The position numbers and the translations under genes were made by a program. From assembly GCA_005800865.1 (NCBI GenBank), contig SYEI01000070.1:1-6211 (forward strand): a stretch of 6,211 nucleotides of DNA, given 5' to 3'. Under the pieces are notes generated by a model that saw only the letters and a program-made list of their open reading frames with translations, did no database searches and was not told where the DNA came from. This stretch comes from Bacteroidota bacterium. Its GTDB lineage: Bacteria; Bacteroidota; Bacteroidia; B-17B0; Aurantibacillaceae. Numbering within the stretch: position 1 is the stretch's first letter; each line of letters opens with the position of its first letter. Below, piece by piece: positions 6,128 to 6,211 of this stretch.

Positions 6128-6211
6128 GTGCTTAAACGATTTGAATTAAATATCAATAAAAATAGGCTTTTTAGCAAAACTGATAAGATATTAGTGGCTT
6201 TTAGTGGCGGC
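6128..6211 (+). CDS. tilS: tRNA(Ile)-lysidine synthase, 3'-truncated by window edge
   Basis: Only 28 codons are visible, reading MLKRFELNIN, then KNRLFSKTDK, then ILVAFSGG at the edge. The LVAFSGG end is the first part of the SGGxDS PP-loop that binds ATP in TilS and related N-type ATP pyrophosphatases. The short leader of ~20 residues before it (ML-x-x-F-x-x-x-I, then LF, then a charged stretch) matches how Bacteroidota TilS proteins usually begin. TilS attaches lysine to C34 of the CAU-anticodon isoleucine tRNA so that it reads AUA codons, and it is essential in most bacteria. The start is GTG at 6128: an in-frame TGA lies at 6122-6124 and no ATG is available in this frame. Other PP-loop enzymes (TtcA, GuaA, ATP sulfurylase types) usually have longer or different leaders. 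The Asp-Ser of the motif and the rest of the protein are outside the window. Confidence 0.78.
   Translation, partial: MLKRFELNINKNRLFSKTDKILVAFSGG

Noticed and set aside
1..6211. Defence system, CRISPR array, mobile element or toxin-antitoxin locus
   Set aside because: No direct-repeat array, transposase, integrase or nuclease frame is present. MazG here is the two-domain housekeeping enzyme, not a phage-defence or toxin-linked form.

Overview
The window looks like a chromosomal segment of an AT-rich member of the Bacteroidota, probably of the Flavobacteriales/Sphingobacteriales type. Three things point there: a C-terminal type IX secretion (T9SS) sorting domain on the left-hand protein, a DUF6913-like protein of a kind I know only from Bacteroidota next to dapA, and AT-rich, Shine-Dalgarno-poor sequence before the starts. 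I assign no species.

Layout. Positions 1-1213 (+) hold the 3' part of a secreted Asp-box/BNR beta-propeller protein with a T9SS type A tail; its 5' end lies outside the window. It converges, with 19 bp between stops, on a minus-strand array running from about 5964 down to 1233. In transcription order the array is kynurenine 3-monooxygenase (kmo), the NTP pyrophosphohydrolase mazG, a DUF6913-like protein starting with GTG, dapA (lysine/diaminopimelate synthesis), then two half-size YeeE/YedE-type membrane proteins that probably form one sulfur-compound transporter. The first four genes are tightly packed (1 bp, 34 bp and a 1 bp TAATG overlap), which suggests one transcript. A 74 bp gap with a compact two-hairpin, REP-like palindrome separates dapA from the transporter pair and may mark the operon boundary. 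At the right edge, a divergent plus-strand gene begins at GTG 6128. Its 28 visible codons end in the start of a PP-loop (LVAFSGG) and best match the N-terminus of tRNA(Ile)-lysidine synthase, TilS.

The genes do not form one pathway. kmo serves tryptophan/kynurenine catabolism or NAD synthesis, mazG cleans the nucleotide pool, dapA supplies meso-diaminopimelate and lysine, and the YeeE/YedE pair probably imports thiosulfate or another sulfur species. The grouping looks like ordinary Bacteroidota housekeeping clustering. I see no defence system, mobile element, CRISPR array or clearly new system. The items most worth a second look are the REP-like palindrome, the near-exact 60-residue spacing of the Asp-boxes, the uncharacterised protein coupled to dapA, and the histidine-to-lysine changes at the DapA lysine-feedback site.
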